From Mesotaenium endlicherianum (taxonomy: Eukaryota > Streptophyta > Zygnematophyceae > Zygnematales > Mesotaeniaceae), in NCBI GenBank assembly GCA_009602735.1, contig WELA01004388.1, positions 752,079 to 816,078 of the forward strand: a stretch of 64,000 nucleotides of DNA. Direction: 5' to 3'. Below, in pieces: positions 1 to 10,964 of the stretch. The translations under genes were made by a program, and so were the position numbers. The notes beneath the pieces are model-generated. The model had not been told where the DNA came from and did not search any database. It worked only from the letters and a program-made list of their open reading frames with translations. The stretch's first letter is position 1. Each line of letters begins with the position of its first letter.

Positions 1-1333
1 GGACGCCGGCGCGTTGAGCTGCAGGGTCAAGGTACAGGGCGTAATGCGCCTGTGAGGAGGAACGCGAGTCGTCGCAGTCAGGGAGTGGGCAAAAACGTGA
101 CGTGCCTCCTTGCTTGCGAGTGTTGTCGAACGGGGGCGTGCGCTCCCTGTCATCGTACGGCGGGGTGATGGAGCGGGCCCGCGGCTCGCAAAGAGGAGTG
201 ACCTCTCGCGCCTCACGCAAGGGCGTGAGCAACCGTGAGCATCTTGTCTCGCGGAGAGGAGTGGTCTCCCGAGCGGGCCCAATGGTCGGCCTGGTGCGGT
301 GTGCGTATCGCGGGGGCGGATGGGCGCAAGTAGCGGGGCCTGCGCATGGCGGATCGCGGATGCTGCTCCGAGGCTCCAGCTGGCGCATGGGAGGCGAGGT
401 AGTGCTGGAAGAAGGAGCTGCCGCGCTTGCGGAGGCAAACAAGTGCCTGACGCGGCACTCGTTGCTTGTGGAGCAGTCATGGGACACGGGACGGCTAGGT
501 CCAGCTGCGGCGGCACGAGCCCAGCTGGACCGGGCCGCGGCATCCTGCGACAAGTCGCTAAAGCCGGGCGGGCCTGTAGGCCTGCGCCAAACGTGCGTCG
601 TGGGCGTAGGTGGCCGAGGCTCCTCCGATGGCTGCGCGAGGTACTCCTCCGCAGACTCCTCGGGAAGCTGCTCCCACTGCTCCTCCTCCTCCTCGTTGCT
701 GTTGGGGGGTAGGTCGTCGGACTTGCCAGGATAGGCGGCCTGCCGCGTGGCCTCCTCCTCTGATGCCGTGATGCGAGGCCACGAGTTGCCAGTCTGGTGC
801 GATGCGCGTTGGGTTGACGATTGAGAGTCCATACTATATTGGATGGCCACGCCAACGGGTACATCATGGCGTACGCGGACGTCTGTCCTTGCTGAAGGCC
901 CGCTGCGAGACTCTGAGGCTGTGGCAGCGGTGGGGACAGCCGCCGCTGAGTCACAAGCAAGGACTGCGGCAGCGATGGCGGTACGGGCAACGGCGAGAAC
1001 CTTAGTGGCATCCTGTGCCATTTGCCGCATCCTGGCGCGGTGCGCTGCGCTAATGCGTATCTGCTCCCGGGCTTGGGCTGCCAAGACATCTGCCTGCTCC
1101 TATGGCGTGAGGTGGAGCTCTGCGCTTGGCAGGTCCGGCTCCTCATCCTGCGGCTCAAGCAAGTCCTCTCCCACAAAGATCTCCTCGTCCTCGGGCCCTC
1201 CCTTAGCGGTCTGGACCACTGGCCGGCCGTCGCCCAGCCCCATAAAGCCGTAGAGAGCGGACACTGCTGGGCGGCCATCGACGATGTCGAGGGGCAAGGA
1301 CGCCGTGCGCGTCCCTCCTGGCTGCCAGTCAGG
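1..1333 (-). other. Downstream part of the GC-rich element, unassigned
   Basis: Several GC-rich open frames overlap on both strands here. The minus-strand frame 1100-1297 (acidic, with DEEIFVGEDLL) may continue the polyprotein after the protease. No RT, RNase H or integrase motif was recognised, and nothing else can be supported. Confidence 0.3.
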
Positions 1334-1798
1334 TCAATATAAGACCTGCTCCGCCCAGCTGTTGACCGCAGCGCCAATGGGAAAGAGCACGTCTTGCCCC
1401 AGTAGTACGTTGAAGGACTCTGAAGGAGTGACGAGCGCGTGCCAATGGATGGTTGTCTCGTCTGCATTGCCCGGGGGGAGAGTGAACCGCAGTGCCAGCC
1501 TTGTGCGACCTGTGACGGACTCGGAGGTGCCAGCCGCGGTGTTGATGCGCGTCGGCAAATCCTCCAAGTTGAGCCCCAGCCGACGGAAGTAGCGCAGGCT
1601 GATGAGGACCCGCTGCGCGCCCATGTCAAACATGATGCGCTGCGGCGCCTGGGTGTTGACGAGCACGATCCCCTGCCAATAATCCAAAAACACGGCGTTA
1701 GGAGTGCTGATTATCCTGCGCTCATGCGCAGGGTGCGCTGGCGCGGATCGCACCGCAGTTGTGGCATCGGTTGTAGGCCTGCCAATGGCAGCGCGCAC
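1334..1798 (-). pseudogene. Retropepsin-like aspartic protease region
   Basis: A 154-residue frame holds the layout of an LTR-element protease: a strand entering FDMGAQRVLISLRYFRRLGL (the D-x-G-A active-site loop), a central beta-rich part with TGRTRLALRF, and a C-terminal FNVLLGQDVLF that matches the family's hydrophobic-hydrophobic-G-x-D/N motif. The active-site loop is D-M-G-A instead of the usual D-T/S-G-A, so catalysis is doubtful unless this lineage uses a variant loop. It follows the zinc-knuckle region as expected in gag-pro-pol order. Confidence 0.6.
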
Positions 1799-2491
1799 AG
1801 TGTCTGCGCGTGACTAGAGCAGCAAATGAGCGGCCTGCCTTGTCGCCTCCATGGAAACGCCGAGCTCCGCGAAGACTGCCGGCATGCGGTGTAGCGCCAG
1901 GTAAATGACTTCGGCGATGAGCTGCACCGTCATCATCGGCGAGGCGAGCACGCGTGGCGTGGGCTCCGCTGGGGCTGCTGGCGTCTCCAGCACGCAAAAC
2001 AAACGGGGCAGGCGCGGCGCCTCCTTCGTTCGTCGTCCCTGATCTGGCCCGTCGCGCTTCTGTGGCGCTGCGGGCCGGCCGGCTAGTGCCACGAGCGTGT
2101 GCTCGCGGCTCGCGCGACCGACCGCAGGGCGGCTGCCGAGAGGCTGCGTGCGTGCGCAGCAGGCCAAAATGGCAGCTGCTGGCGCAGCTGCAAGGCCTAC
2201 CGCGCAGCCAAGTGCGCGGTCTGCCGCGCCGCCTACCCCGCAACCCGTCGCAAGGTCTGCCGAAAGACCTGCCGCGCCGCCTGCCGCAGAGCCTGGCGTG
2301 ACGGCTGACGCTGTCATGGCGGCTAGCGCGTGTGCGGACGTCGGCACACACGCAGACGCAGGTGCAAGCGCTGCAGGCGCAAGCGCATGCGTAGCAGCCG
2401 AAAGCGCAGCGGCTGTCGAGTGCGCAGCTGCAGGGACGGCTGCAGCTGCTGGCAAGCACGCGGCTGCCGGGAGGCTGCCACGTGGCGCCTC

Positions 2492-3991
2492 CTAGTGGCT
2501 CCTGGAGCCGAGGGGTCGCATCGTAAGACCGGCGTCGTCGTTAGTCTTGGCTCCCTTGCACGAAGCTAGTGGCGCCCTCCCCCTAGTGCGTTTGCTCGCT
2601 GGAGCCCCTGCAGCGCAAAATGCGTCGTTGCCGGGGTTTTGTGTGCAGCCAGGGTTTAAGCCCTGGCTGTGCGAAGCCATGTTGGCGCCGTGGGGACCCC
2701 GCACGGCGATCTGGCCGCACAGCGCCGTTGGGGTAGCCCCCCCCTGATTGAAGATGGCAATTGCGGCCGCCAGATTTGCGCTGGCTGGCCCAGGCTGTGC
2801 GCGCGTGCCAAGTGGCAGTACGTGTGCGCCACGGGTAAAACCTGGCTGCACGCTGCTGCGGGCGCGCCGTCGGCGTCCTGTCCGGGGATCCAGCCGCACA
2901 GCGCAGTTGGGGTTGCCGCCCCCTGCTTGAAGATGGCGGTCGCAGCCGCTGTCTCTGCACTGGCCGTGCNCAAGTGCGCGCGCGGGCACGTTGCTTTTGG
3001 CAAGAGCGGTCCCACCTGCCGTGCAGGCGACAAGTGGCGGACTCTGCTGGGGCCTGCTGTTTGCAGCAGCCAGCAGGGGGCGGCTGTTCCGGCGTACGCC
3101 AAGGGACACTGCAGCTGTGCTAGCTGCAGCCATGCGTGCCGCCCAATGAGCTTGTGCCGGCGTGCTAGCTGTCGTTGCGCGGGCCGAGGGAAAGCCTGCT
3201 GGCGACAGCAGGGCAGCGCAGACTCGGGGCTCTGTTGGAGCCTGGGCTGGCGTGCGTGCGGTCCCGTCTGCGGGCGTGCCTACGCCAGGGTATGGCGCGG
3301 CCGCGCAGGCCTGTGGCCTGCAGTCTGGCAGCCTGTCAGGGCGTGCAAAGTTGCTGCTAACAGATGTCAGCGCGATGTGCAAAGAGCTGGCAGGGCCGTC
3401 TGAGCGGGCTCCTGCAGCTCCGATTGCGGGCGCTACGTCGTCGCGCGGACGTGCGCGGGGCTGCGGCGCTGCCGCGGAGCCGAGCGTCGGCGTCAAAGAT
3501 TGTCGAGGGTCGGAGCCAGGCGTGTGCGCAGGGGCTGCGCGGGCGCCAGCTGTCAGAGCTGTGGCATAGGACGGTGGAGCGTGTGCGAAGAGCGCTCCGC
3601 ACGCGTCGTAGCTGTCGGCATCAAAGAGGCCACGGAATCTTGCGATCTCCGCGTTGGCCTCCACGAGGGCGTCACTGACGTCGTCAAGGCTGCAGTAGTC
3701 GGCTTCGGGAGTTAGCGCGGCGTCCGTCGTGGCCGTAGCTGCCGTCATCGCGGGGCGTCCACTCGTGCGAGGGTTGCGCCCGCCTCGCTGTCCTGCTGCA
3801 GGTGAAGGACCGTCACGAGCGCGCCCGTTCTTGACGTTGCGCTTCTTCTGCAGACAAACGATCTGCAGGTGGCCGGCCTCGCCACAGTAGGTGCAATTGC
3901 CGGGCTTGCCATTCTGCGCAAGTGTGCAATTCTGGCGTGAGTGGCCCATCTTTCCGCAAGACCACCAGGGGTCACTTGTCGTGGCGGCCAT
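2492..3991 (-). pseudogene. Gag nucleocapsid zinc knuckles plus Ala/Pro-rich linker
   Basis: This frame is continuous with the capsid frame except for the TAG at 4049. Near its start are two zinc knuckles. The second, CTYCGEAGHLQIVC, is a perfect CX2CX4HX4C. The first, WWSCGKMGHSRQNC, has Trp where the first Cys should be, so it probably binds zinc poorly. An acidic patch (SLDDVSDALVEANAEIARFRG) and about 350 residues of Ala/Pro/Arg-rich low complexity follow. One unresolved base (2970) falls inside. The Ala/Pro part includes a DNA-level duplication and may be non-coding filler that stayed open because of high GC. Confidence 0.55.
2690..2990. repeat. Degenerate tandem duplication, period about 190 bp
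   Basis: The stretch around 2705-2790 (cgcacagcgccgttgggg, then a C run and a ttgaagatggc block) recurs around 2893-2975 with about 85 percent identity by eye. Both units lie in the same minus-strand frame, so the predicted protein contains the same duplication. It points to recent local expansion of the linker region. Confidence 0.6.
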
Positions 3992-4048
3992 GGAAATGTG
4001 GCCACGTGTAGCTCCGCGCTGCTGCGTCTGCTGGGGCAGCTGAGAGCG

Positions 4049-4761
4049 CTAAGGCTGCTGCTGCTGCTGCTGCTGGGGCTGGCGGGCAGGCGTCGTGCGC
4101 ATCGTGGAAGATGGCAGCACTGAGGCCTCCTGGCGCACGCCCGTAGATACGAGGCCCACACGGTCGCTAATGTTGCTCCGTGCGGCGGCCAGGCTGTGCT
4201 TCTCAATGGAGAGGTAGGCCTGCTCCAGCAAATACTCTAAACCGTGGCGGTCGATGAGGGGGACGACAACCCTCTCCCTCAGACGTGGCTCGACGGCGCG
4301 CAAGAAGACTTCCGCGGCCTCCCGGTTGGTGACAGTGCCGACGTCGCGGCGTAGGTGCACCAAGCAACGGTACATCATGCGGATTGTCTTGTTCTTGCGT
4401 CGGAAGAAGTGGTGCAGCTCATAAACCTTCTCTTCAGTTGCAGCCTGCAACTCTGTCTTGAGGATGTTCCAGAAGGCTTGCACTGGGTCGGCTAGAGGGT
4501 CGCCACTGGTGGGTCACCTACAAGCTCGGTGCGTGTCCAAAGCTCGGCTTCCTTCTCGCGAAAGGTGTCACGGGCCTCGTGAGAGAGGTAGCGCATAAGC
4601 GTGTCAAAGACGTCGCGCTTCGTCAGCGTGGGCGTCTTGAGCTTTGCTGCCGCGAAGTCAGCCTGAAAATCCGAGATGGTATCTTCCAGATCACAGGTGC
4701 CTGGCCTGCCGCTAAAGTGATAGGCGAACCTGTCAGTCTTGACCTCTTGGTCACCTGCCAT
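4049..4761 (-). pseudogene. Gag capsid-like region, frameshifted
   Basis: A minus-strand frame opens with ATG at 4761 and runs 89 codons to a TAG at 4492. The natural continuation is in another frame, starting near 4505 and running to a TAG at 4049. The join falls in a GDP/ADP-rich stretch leading into VQAFWNIL. The content (FWNIL, a Tyr/His-rich helix, RCLVHLRRDVG, FLRAVEPRLRERV) resembles the retrotransposon gag capsid fold, and a Gln run closes the segment. The frameshift could be decay, a base-calling error or a programmed shift; no slippery motif was recognised here. The product would package element RNA. Confidence 0.6.
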
Positions 4762-4780
4762 AGGACACCAGGAATCAGCA

Positions 4781-5289
4781 GCAGCGAACTGCCTAGCTAT
4801 GCATCTAATTGTGGTTTGCTAGATGAGTGGCCAAATGACACCCTTAAGGTGGATGGCGATTTGGGATGATAGGAGATGGCTGTGGATTTGGTTACTCGAG
4901 GTCCTACCAACGTGGTTAACTCCCGGGTAGACGGTGCCATCGCACTTGCCATTGAACAGTTACTCATTTCATGTACATATGCTAGGTATTGGTCTCGAGT
5001 TCGGCATTTAGAAACAAGGCCAACTCTCTTGTACTGCTTACTGAGAGATATCTGAATCCAAGGCAAGAAGCCATTGATATGCAGTGTCTTCTGGCCTTAC
5101 TTATGTATCAGTTTACTCATTGCATTATTGATGCTCATTTACTTGCATTTCACTTGCGAGTATTGTCCACCGCTAATACGTTTGTCTCTTGCTGTTTAAT
5201 CAATTAACATAAAATACCACAAAGATTACTCGCTGATATAAATATCTTCATTAATTGTTAACCGCCTTTTGGTAAGTTGATTCATTTCA
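4781..5289 (+). repeat. 5' LTR of copy 1 (family LTR-A), 5'-truncated
   Basis: Matches 12960-13449 and 30590-31103 from the shared block gcgaactgcctagctatgca to the terminal gattcatttca. The first 240 or so bases present in the full copies (from TGTAATGAATCAG) are missing. A consensus splice donor GTAAGT lies at 5272, near the 3' end. Confidence 0.85.
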
Positions 5290-5290
5290 G

Positions 5291-5302
5291 TGGTATCGGA
5301 GC
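5291..5302 (+). promoter_or_regulatory. Primer-binding site (initiator Met tRNA)
   Basis: TGGTATCGGAGC starts two bases after the LTR's terminal CA. It differs by one base from TGGTATCAGAGC, the usual plant-type site for the 3' end of initiator Met tRNA. The same site occurs in copies 2 and 3. Confidence 0.85.
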
Positions 5303-5322
5303 TGTTATCACAGTAGTCGTGT

Positions 5323-6774
5323 ATGGTAAGGACTAGGTTTCAAACTAGCAACTCTCGGAAAAAGGAGGGTGAGGACAATGATAACATTGTAGAAGGGCAG
5401 GACGAAAGTCGCGTCTTTGGACCCCGTACCTACTTAGAAACGCTGCACGATGCAGGAGCTAGAGAGGCTGTTGAGCAGTCAGCAGCTCTTACTGCAGTAA
5501 CAGCCCAGCTAGCTGAGAATGAGCTCTTAGCCAAAGAGGTAGAGGAGGCAGTAAACAGGAGGGCCCCTGATGAAAGGACGTTGGAAGAGCAGATGGCAGA
5601 GAGAACCAATCTTTGAAACCAACCTCTTGCTGTGCCTACTGTCATACCTCTCCCTCAAATTCGCAGACAATTGAGCGCAACAGGCATAGCCGGAGTGGCA
5701 GCAATCGGGAATGCCGAAGCTGCCACTAATTGAGCTAATGTTGCTGCTGCTGTATTTGCTGGGCTACCACCTCAGAATGTAGATCTGGAAGCCTTATTTG
5801 TTTAGATGCAATCGCAAATGGCGAGCATGTATCAATCCCAACAGGAGGACAAAAGGATCATGATGGCATTGTTGCGTGGCAGAGACCAACTGGGTTCTCA
5901 AACCACTGATGGTGGCGGTAGAGGGCCTAGTAAGCCTAAGCCAAAACCTCCCCAAGACTATGATCCTAAGGGAAACAAAAAGTATTACCTGATCAAGTTT
6001 CTCGCTGATGTTGAGCAGTGGCTGGAGAACTACCCAAAACTGCAAGATTACGAGAAGGTCAAGCACACTGGTGCTCTACTGAAAGGCAGTGCAGCAGAGT
6101 GGTGGCTGTATTGGAAAGGAGAGCGTAAGGCTCAGCAAATCGGTGACCCTACTTGGGTAGAGGTTGTTGAGAAAATGCATGAGAAGTTTGATGTCATCAA
6201 TCAGCAAGAGAAAGATATCTATGCAATGATCTTTTTGACATTGAAGCAGACCACTTCAATTGCTGAATTTGCTGAAAAGTTCCAGGAGAACATGATGAAG
6301 CAGCCAGAATTGCCAGAGCGGTATAGGATAGCATACTTCAGGTATGGCTTGAAATCCAAAGTCTCAGGTCATTTTGCTGAAAATAAATATGAGAAACTGC
6401 CTGACCTGATCCAGGATGCTAATGTCTGGGATTAGCAGCAGTTCAATCACAAGCGCCAGAGTAATATTTTGGTGTCTAAGATTGTCAAAATGCCACACGG
6501 ATCCTACAATGCAAATGAAGGAGATCAGACTGAGGACGATTAGGGTGATGGGTATGAGTAAGAGTATAATGCTATGCAATCTAGAGGGAGAGGTGGTTTC
6601 TCTCAAGGTGGCTAGGGAAGAGGTGGTGGTAGGACTAAGCCGAGACTAGCCTCAGCAAATTCTATTAGCTACCATTGCCAGCAGCTGGGTCACTACAGAG
6701 AGCAGTGTCCAGTCAAGCAACTTCCAAAGGTTGAGAGAGAGGACCAGCTTTTAAAAGACAGCAACAGTCACTAA
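5323..6774 (+). pseudogene. gag of chromovirus copy 1
   Basis: Opens with MVRTRFQTSNSR like the other copies. The first frame stops at 5614; homology resumes through the capsid domain (about 5806-6435, with [18 protein letters not shown] and WWLYWKGER) and an acidic linker to the zinc knuckle near 6670. The knuckle reads SYHCQQLGHYREQC: its first Cys is replaced. In-frame TAGs at 6433 and 6541 stand where copy 2 has CAG. Gag would form the particle and bind RNA; this copy is non-functional. The gag terminator (TAA, about 6772) lies just past the slippery heptamer at 6750. Confidence 0.85.
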
Positions 6775-6797
6775 TCCAGTCTACTCACTGTGAGGAT
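6750..6797 (+). promoter_or_regulatory. Gag-pol frameshift signal, decayed copy
   Basis: T-TTA-AAA in the gag frame (6750-6756) precedes, after 7 bases, a hairpin equivalent to the one in copy 2. Two of the ten stem pairs are mismatched here (C opposite C twice). Confidence 0.55.
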
Positions 6798-8900
6798 GCT
6801 AGAGATAGTGAGTCGTCACTAGCTGCCCTCGTAGCAGGTATTATGGGTCCTGCTGAACTAGATTCACTATGCATGCCTGACAAACAGATAAAGGAGACCA
6901 TCAGCAATATAAGTCCCAGAGAGTGCACACTCTAGATGATCTTGTTCCACCTGATGTCCAACATTTCTTTGCTAAATTAGGAGAACAATAAAAAGTCAAG
7001 GAAAAGTCAGTCACCCCTATTCTACTGCATTGTGTGATTGCAGGCAGGAAGGTGAGGGCATTTGTTGACGGAGGGGCGTTACATACTTTTATCCATAAGG
7101 GTTTAGTTAAGCGGCTAAGACTGCCTACTTTCACCCAAGGAAATAGAAAAATATTCCCCAGAGATGCCTCAAGTATCCCGAAAGGAGTTATAACCAAGCC
7201 TATTAAGGTCCAGTTAGGTTCTGGCATTGCACGCCGTTCTAACTGAAACGCCTACATTTGAGGTACTCAACACCAGCTTTTAAGATCTCGCGCTAGGCAG
7301 GTCCTGGCTTAACAAACATCAAGCTGAAGTGTGTTGGAGCAGAGGTACAGTTAAAGTGAGAGGAGCCAGTGATGGGCAAACTAAGTTGACACGCACCAGT
7401 GCTCTTCCTCTTGTCCTGCATGGATGGAAAATGAAGGAAAAGAAGAGGCTTTTAGGAGGATGCAAATTGCTAAATGCAACAAAGTTCATCAAAAATTGGA
7501 ACTAAAAGGAAGACAGAATGTTCAGTCTGCTGCTAAAAGAGGTACCTTTTCAACCTGACAAAGTGGTTGAGAAAAAGGTGAGCCCTCCGGAGCACTTTAC
7601 CGCTGCAAAAATTGTTGCTCATTATACTGATGTTTTTAATATGCCTCCAGGATTGCCCCCTAAGAGGGAAGTAGATCATAAGATTGATTTATTACCTGGG
7701 AGTCAGCCACCTTGGCAACGCACGTATGGCTTGTCTTATGTGGAGAGCGAAGAGTTGAAAAGACAGATTGCAGAGCTGGAGAAAAATGGTCACCTTAGGG
7801 CGCACCTATCCAATTTGTTAAGAAAAAGGATGGCAGTATGCGAATGTGTGTGGATTACAAAGCTCTTAACAGAATTGCAGTAAAGAACAAGTATGCTTTA
7901 CCCAGAATCAAGGACTTGCTTGATACCCTGTCTGGTGCTAAAGATAGATCTCAATAGTGGTTATCATCAAATCAGAATTGCTGAAGGAGATCAACACAAG
8001 ACTGCCTTTTGCACACGTTATGGACACTAAGAATTTAATGTGATGCCGTTTGGACTGACAAATGCTCCTGCAACCTTTATGGTGGACACTATGACTTTTT
8101 GAGATCTTATTTGGATAAGTTTGTCCAAGTCTTCTTGGATGATATTCTAATTTTTTCTAAAAATGAAGCTGAGCATGCTGAGCACTTGAAGACAATGATG
8201 GACACTCTAAGGAAGAATCAGTTGTATGCTAAAATGAGCAACAAGAATTTCTTCGAAGAGAGTACTGAATTCTTGGGCCATGTTGTCAAGAAGGAAGGCA
8301 TCAGTGTGGATCCTAAGAAAGTTCAAACCATAGGGGACTGGCCAATGCCGCAATCTGTCTCAGAAGTTTGATCCTTCCTTGGGTTGGCTTACTACTATAG
8401 GAGATTCATTGAGAATTATTATACAAGGGCCAGTAAACTGACTGACCTTACTAAGAAGAATATAGGGTATGTGTGGGGGGAAGAGCAGCAAGCTGCCTTC
8501 CAGACCCTTAAAGATGCTCTCTGCTCTGCCCCAGTCTTAGCTGTGTATGATCCCAGCAAACCTGTGCAGGTGATTACTGATGCTTCTGACTTTGCCATGG
8601 GTGCTATTTTGTTGCAACTTGCTGACAAAACCACAAAGGATGGTAAGGTAAAGCAGGAGTGGCACCCTGTGCTGTATGAGTCAATGAAACTCAACCCAGC
8701 TGAAACTATCTATTATGTGCATGATAAAGAGCTGCTTGCTATCGTTCATGTGCTCAACCAATGGAGAGCATACATTACATGGTAAAGCTTTCAAGGTGAT
8801 AACATATCATCTAGCTCAGACTCACTTTCATAAGAAGTCTAAGCTGTCGAAGAGGGAGAATCGCTGGAGCCAGATGCTGGAGCAATTCCAAGTCTAGATT
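6757..8900 (+). pseudogene. pol part 1: protease, RT and RNase H of copy 1
   Basis: Protease near 7030-7310 has the active-site loop FVDGGALHTF. The RT core spans about 7620-8380; the fingers ([18 protein letters not shown]), GLTNAP loop and catalytic [10 protein letters not shown] are readable. A deletion removes part of the segment between DTLSGAK and the next strand near 7940. RNase H (8384-8785) has FAMGAILLQ, a catalytic-Asp context. Stops include TAA near 8029 (TGT in copy 2) and TGA near 8369 (AGA in copy 2), plus frameshifts near 7790 and 8780. Domains and order are certain; function is lost. Confidence 0.85.
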
Positions 8901-10564
8901 GACTACAAACCAGGAAAGTTGAATCCTGCTGATGCACTCTCTAGACGACCTGACTTACAAGAACGGAACTTTAGTCAGCATGCTGTAGATAAAGTCCTTT
9001 GTGCACTCACTTCACTAAAGGTGAAAAAGTCCTTCCTTGAACAACATAGGAAAGCCTACCTTTCAAACCCAATATTTGAGCCCAGCCCCACTGATGGTGT
9101 GTGTCCTGCTACTGCACTCAGGTATAGGCTAAAGGGAGGGGTCTGGGTAACTGAAACCACTTCAGGCAGGCTGAAGCTGGTCATTCCTAATAACTTGGAA
9201 ATAAGGTCACTTTTACTGAGTTAATCACATGACAATTTACTGGGTGGGCATTGGGGGCAGGCCAAAATTGTTGGCAAACTGGCAAAGCATTATCATTGGG
9301 ATGGGCTGCCTCGGGAGGTCTTGGAACATGTTAAAAACCTGTGATCAATGTCAAAAAAATAAGTCTAGGCACACACCACTCGGGGGGCTATTACCACCAT
9401 TACCAATCCCAGCTGGACGCTGGGAAAAAATATCCATGGAGTGGGTGGTAACACTACCAAGAATTGCCAATGGGCATAATTCGATACTGGTAGTAGTGGA
9501 TTAACTGACAAAAATGGTCATTTTCATCCCCACCATTGTCAAAGTAACTGCACTCGAAACTGCGAAATAGTTCTACAACCATGTAGTATGCCAACATGGG
9601 CTACCCTCTAATATTATCTCAGACAGAGACTCAAAATTTATCTCTAAGTTCTAGAGAGCTTCTATGGGGTTAATGGGAGTCAAACAGCTGCTCAGCACAG
9701 CAAACCACCCTCAGACTGATGGGCAGACTGAAAGAACTAACCGAGTTTTGCAAGAGGTGTTGAGAGCATATATTATCCAGAAACAAGATAATTGGGATGA
9801 CCTGTTGCCTCAAATTCAGTTCGCGGTCAACAGTGCGGTGCATGCGTCAACGGGAAAGACTCCTTTTGAACTGAGTCTGGGTAGAGTCCCTAAGTCTCCT
9901 TTAGATGTGCTAGGGGAGTCTTTAACTCACCCTGAGGGGATTGACAACCCGGTGTCTCTCCAGTTAACTCAGGAGTTTGCTGACTCCCTGTCAGAAGTCC
10001 AACACAATCTACACAAAAGCCCAGGAAAATCAACAAAAATACGCTAATCAACACCGTCGAGAGCTGACATTTTCAAAGGGCAATTTGGTCAAATTGCATT
10101 CTCAATGCCTGTACGTGCCTGGTGTGGTCAAAATAAAGCTTGGTCCGGTTTGGATCGGTCCATATGCGGTGGTGCGCCGTGTCGGTCCGAATGCTTACAG
10201 ACTGAAGATGTGAGCGGAATACAAGGGTCACCCAGTCTTTAATGTCTCTTTCTTGGAACCATACATCAAAGGTGACACACTGTTCACAGGTCGGTTACTT
10301 GTCCAGCCGGGATCGATCCCCGCTGTTCGAGAAGGTGAACCTGAGGAATATGAGGTTGATGAGATTTTAGAAGCTCGCTCTGTCCGTCGATCATCTAAAT
10401 ATGTCATGAAATATCTGGTCGGATGGAAGGGCTACGATGCCTCTGGGGACACCTGGGAATTGAAGAACCATTTGACCAATGCCAAAGGGACGTTAAAACA
10501 ATTTTACCTTTTGGGAGGCTGGAACACCTCCCTAACTGTCATTTCAGTTGACATGGGAAGCTGA
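8900..10564 (+). pseudogene. pol part 2: integrase and chromodomain of copy 1
   Basis: The zinc-binding end of integrase (CDQCQKNKSRHTPLGG) is at about 9338-9400. The catalytic core follows, with WVVTLPRIANGH carrying the first region, SDRDSKF the second and QTERTNRVLQEV the final Glu. The C-terminal part includes the GPVWIGPYAVVRRVGPNAY module. A chromodomain (EEYEVDEIL to VGWKGYDASGDTWE, about 10345-10500) ends the protein; in related elements it steers integration to modified chromatin. Premature stops at 8895, 9501, 9568, 9652 and 10211 and shifts near 9225 and 10020 break the frame. Confidence 0.85.
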
Positions 10565-10579
10565 CAGGAGGTTCTGTCT

Positions 10580-10735
10580 CCATTTAAGTTGGAGGGAGAA
10601 TGTGGCCAAACATGACCTAAAGTGACAATTAGTGACAAAAAGTGACAGTAGTTGACAGGGCGTGACAGTTGTGACAGGTAGCCCAGTGACAGTTGAAACA
10701 GGCAACCCACCTACACATTAAGCTGGAGGGAGTGG
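10580..10735 (+). repeat. PPT-like repeats and GTGACA cluster between pol and ORF3
   Basis: Two copies of a polypurine-tract-like block (taagttggagggag near 10584, taagctggagggag near 10720) bracket about seven copies of GTGACA or a close variant. Copy 2 has the same arrangement at 28311-28380. The true PPT lies before the 3' LTR. Confidence 0.6.
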
Positions 10736-10964
10736 GATGAACATCTTGGAAACTAGCCGATTGCCGATTGCCTTCGCATATTCATATTTAACACTCAACT
10801 GCGCTCACACTCACTTCTCTCTCAAGCACACTCGCACTTTTAATTTGCTTACACCGGGTAGTGCATGCCCTAACTCCCTCTACTACGTTCTTCCTTGTCA
10901 AAGTACTCAATCCTATGCATGATATTATGACTACACTAACTTCATTGTGGTATAAATGAGCAGG

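Larger units (their letters stand above)
1..4780 (-). mobile_element. GC-rich LTR-retroelement fragment (gag-protease part)
   Basis: Reading leftwards from about 4761, the minus strand carries a gag capsid-like region, zinc knuckles, a long Ala/Pro-rich linker and a retropepsin-like region. This is the order of an LTR-retrotransposon polyprotein. No reverse transcriptase is seen down to position 1, so the element presumably continues beyond the left edge. GC content is far higher than in the neighbouring chromovirus copies, so it is a different lineage. The right edge is abrupt: only about 20 bases separate the gag start codon (4761) from a truncated LTR of the next element. Frameshifts and stops show it is not intact as given. 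Confidence 0.7.

Noticed and set aside
1722-2495. Overlapping Ala/Arg/Cys-rich frames on both strands
   Set aside because: High GC removes stop codons in all frames; no motif supports any of them as a gene apart from the gag-protease order.
5806-10564. TAG/TAA reassigned to glutamine (as in some ulvophyte algae)
   Set aside because: Several TAGs match CAG in sister copies, but others replace Trp, Arg, Cys or Lys codons, and the kinase and ABCA exons use only CAA/CAG for Gln with no internal TAG/TAA.
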